Source: Cinclus cinclus
Lineage: Eukaryota > Chordata > Aves > Passeriformes > Cinclidae
Direction: 5' to 3'
DNA: 64,000 nucleotides
Assembly (NCBI RefSeq): GCF_963662255.1
Contig: NC_085047.1
Span: 108,060,181-108,124,180 of the forward strand
Shown here piece after piece: positions 63,218 through 64,000 of this stretch. Position numbers and translations under genes: made by a program. The notes under the pieces are model-generated. The model was given only the letters and a program-made list of their open reading frames with translations. It made no database searches and was not told where the DNA came from. How positions within the stretch are numbered: the first letter of the stretch is position 1; each line of letters opens with the position of its first letter.

Positions 63218-63770
63218 TATCACCAGGCCTTGTTTCACTGTCAGTACAGCCAATGTCCAGGGTCCTGGGGTGCACAGCCAGGCTTGGTGGGGGTACCTCT
63301 TTATATATAGGCTTCCCCTGCCCCAAAGATAAGTTTCTTTCTTTCTCTGCAAATTAGTTATCATCATATCCATTCTTCCAGACCCAGCTGGAAAAGGGTA
63401 AGAGGCTTTGGGCGGTCCTGATCACCCTACAGTCCATGCCCAGTTCTTGACCTCATTCCTTCTCTTGTGCTCACCTGCAGGAGCTAGAATAAGGATGTTT
63501 GTCCCAGAAAGGTGCTGCCCTATCTCTACATGACCCGCTTCTCCAACCACATCTTGCTCTTTCCCATGCATGGGGCATGTAATTACCAACAATTCTTGTC
63601 TGTCATTCCCAACAGTCCTTGGTTGGCTCCATGGCCATCCAGCTATCAGTTAACATTAACCCCTTAGCTTTTGGGGTTCCACATCCCCACGCTTGCAGTG
63701 AACACAGGAGAACATATAAGGAGGCATGTCAGTTGTTCAGCTGGAGCCATTCCCTCCTCCTGATGTTTCA
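63218..63770. other. GC-richer block, possible LTR-derived sequence
   Basis: The composition changes after the purine tract. A TATA-like TTATATATA (63301-63309) is preceded by 'gggggtacctct' and followed by a C-rich stretch, and unique wording such as 'ccccttagcttttggggttcc' in part (63660-63680) reminded me of bird ERV LTRs. I could not confirm family or boundaries, and no TG...CA termini or internal genes can be defined. It may equally be unique DNA. Confidence 0.25.
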
Positions 63771-64000
63771 CTTGCCCAGAGTTTGCTGAAAGAAAATTTA
63801 GAGAGGTAGGAAACAGCAGTCAAAGTCTGACCAATGTTTTTTGAGGTGAGAACAGCCTGTTCCACTCCTCAGTATTCATTAATACTGCAGCTTGTCACTG
63901 AAAGCATTCCCTCTGTCTTTAACTTTTATCTCCTCTGTGGTCTAATTGATAAAGTTCAGGGTGGAGTTTATTACTGCCTACAACTGTCTGAAGCAGTGAG
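63771..64000. other. Unassigned sequence at right edge, no gene
   Basis: Ordinary AT-rich sequence with nothing recognisable. Confidence 0.4.

Noticed and set aside
1..64000. CRISPR arrays, tRNA or rRNA genes, operons, phage or plasmid modules
   Set aside because: No regularly spaced repeats, cloverleaf-like sequences or prokaryotic gene arrangement were seen. The repeats identify vertebrate, avian-type nuclear DNA.

Overview
This window looks like non-coding DNA from a bird: AT-rich, with no gene organisation of the bacterial or viral kind. The evidence for a bird is six fragments of CR1, the dominant avian LINE. Several end in, or start from, the diagnostic CR1 3' tail (ATTCTATG-type octamers, or TCATAGAATCA in antisense). 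Two LTR remnants also match an endogenous-retrovirus LTR family that I know only from bird genomes. I cannot name the species; the LTR content would suit a passerine or another neoavian bird.

I find no protein-coding gene, tRNA, rRNA, CRISPR array or operon. All open reading frames are 170 codons or shorter. The longest are chance openings in GC-richer repeats or low-complexity DNA. The only reading frame with recognisable protein content is the degraded C-terminal end of CR1 ORF2 (61298-61672, minus strand). The window is best read as intergenic DNA or part of a very long intron.

Layout: 0-0.4 kb, minus-strand ERV LTR remnant running off the left edge; 1.04-1.21 kb, a G-free (CAAA)n-like tract; 3.8-4.7 kb, internal CR1 piece (minus); 10.3-11.0 kb, unidentified GC-rich block; 17.35-17.5 kb, CR1 3' end (plus) followed by poly-A; 22.2-22.6 kb, second LTR of the same family and orientation; 26.24-26.73 kb, CR1 3' part (minus); 28.9-32.3 kb, unique complex sequence with motif clusters that look like regulatory DNA; 41.3-41.64 kb, CR1 3' end (plus); 49.67-49.70 kb, (TA)16; 59.3-59.85 kb, unidentified GC-rich block; 61.13-61.97 kb, the best-preserved CR1 (minus); 62.08-62.46 kb, complex unique island; 62.75-62.92 kb, CR1 3' end (plus); 63.2-63.8 kb, GC-richer possible LTR-type sequence. 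The remaining stretches are unique-looking AT-rich DNA with homopolymer runs.

The most interesting signals are modest. They are a strong bias of long A-runs to the plus strand, candidate conserved regulatory islands at 30.9-32.3 kb and 62.1-62.5 kb, a MEF2/E-box pair at 28.96-28.98 kb, and two GC-rich blocks of unknown origin. I see no support for a new multi-gene system. All repeat calls come from reading the sequence against remembered family features; no search was run.
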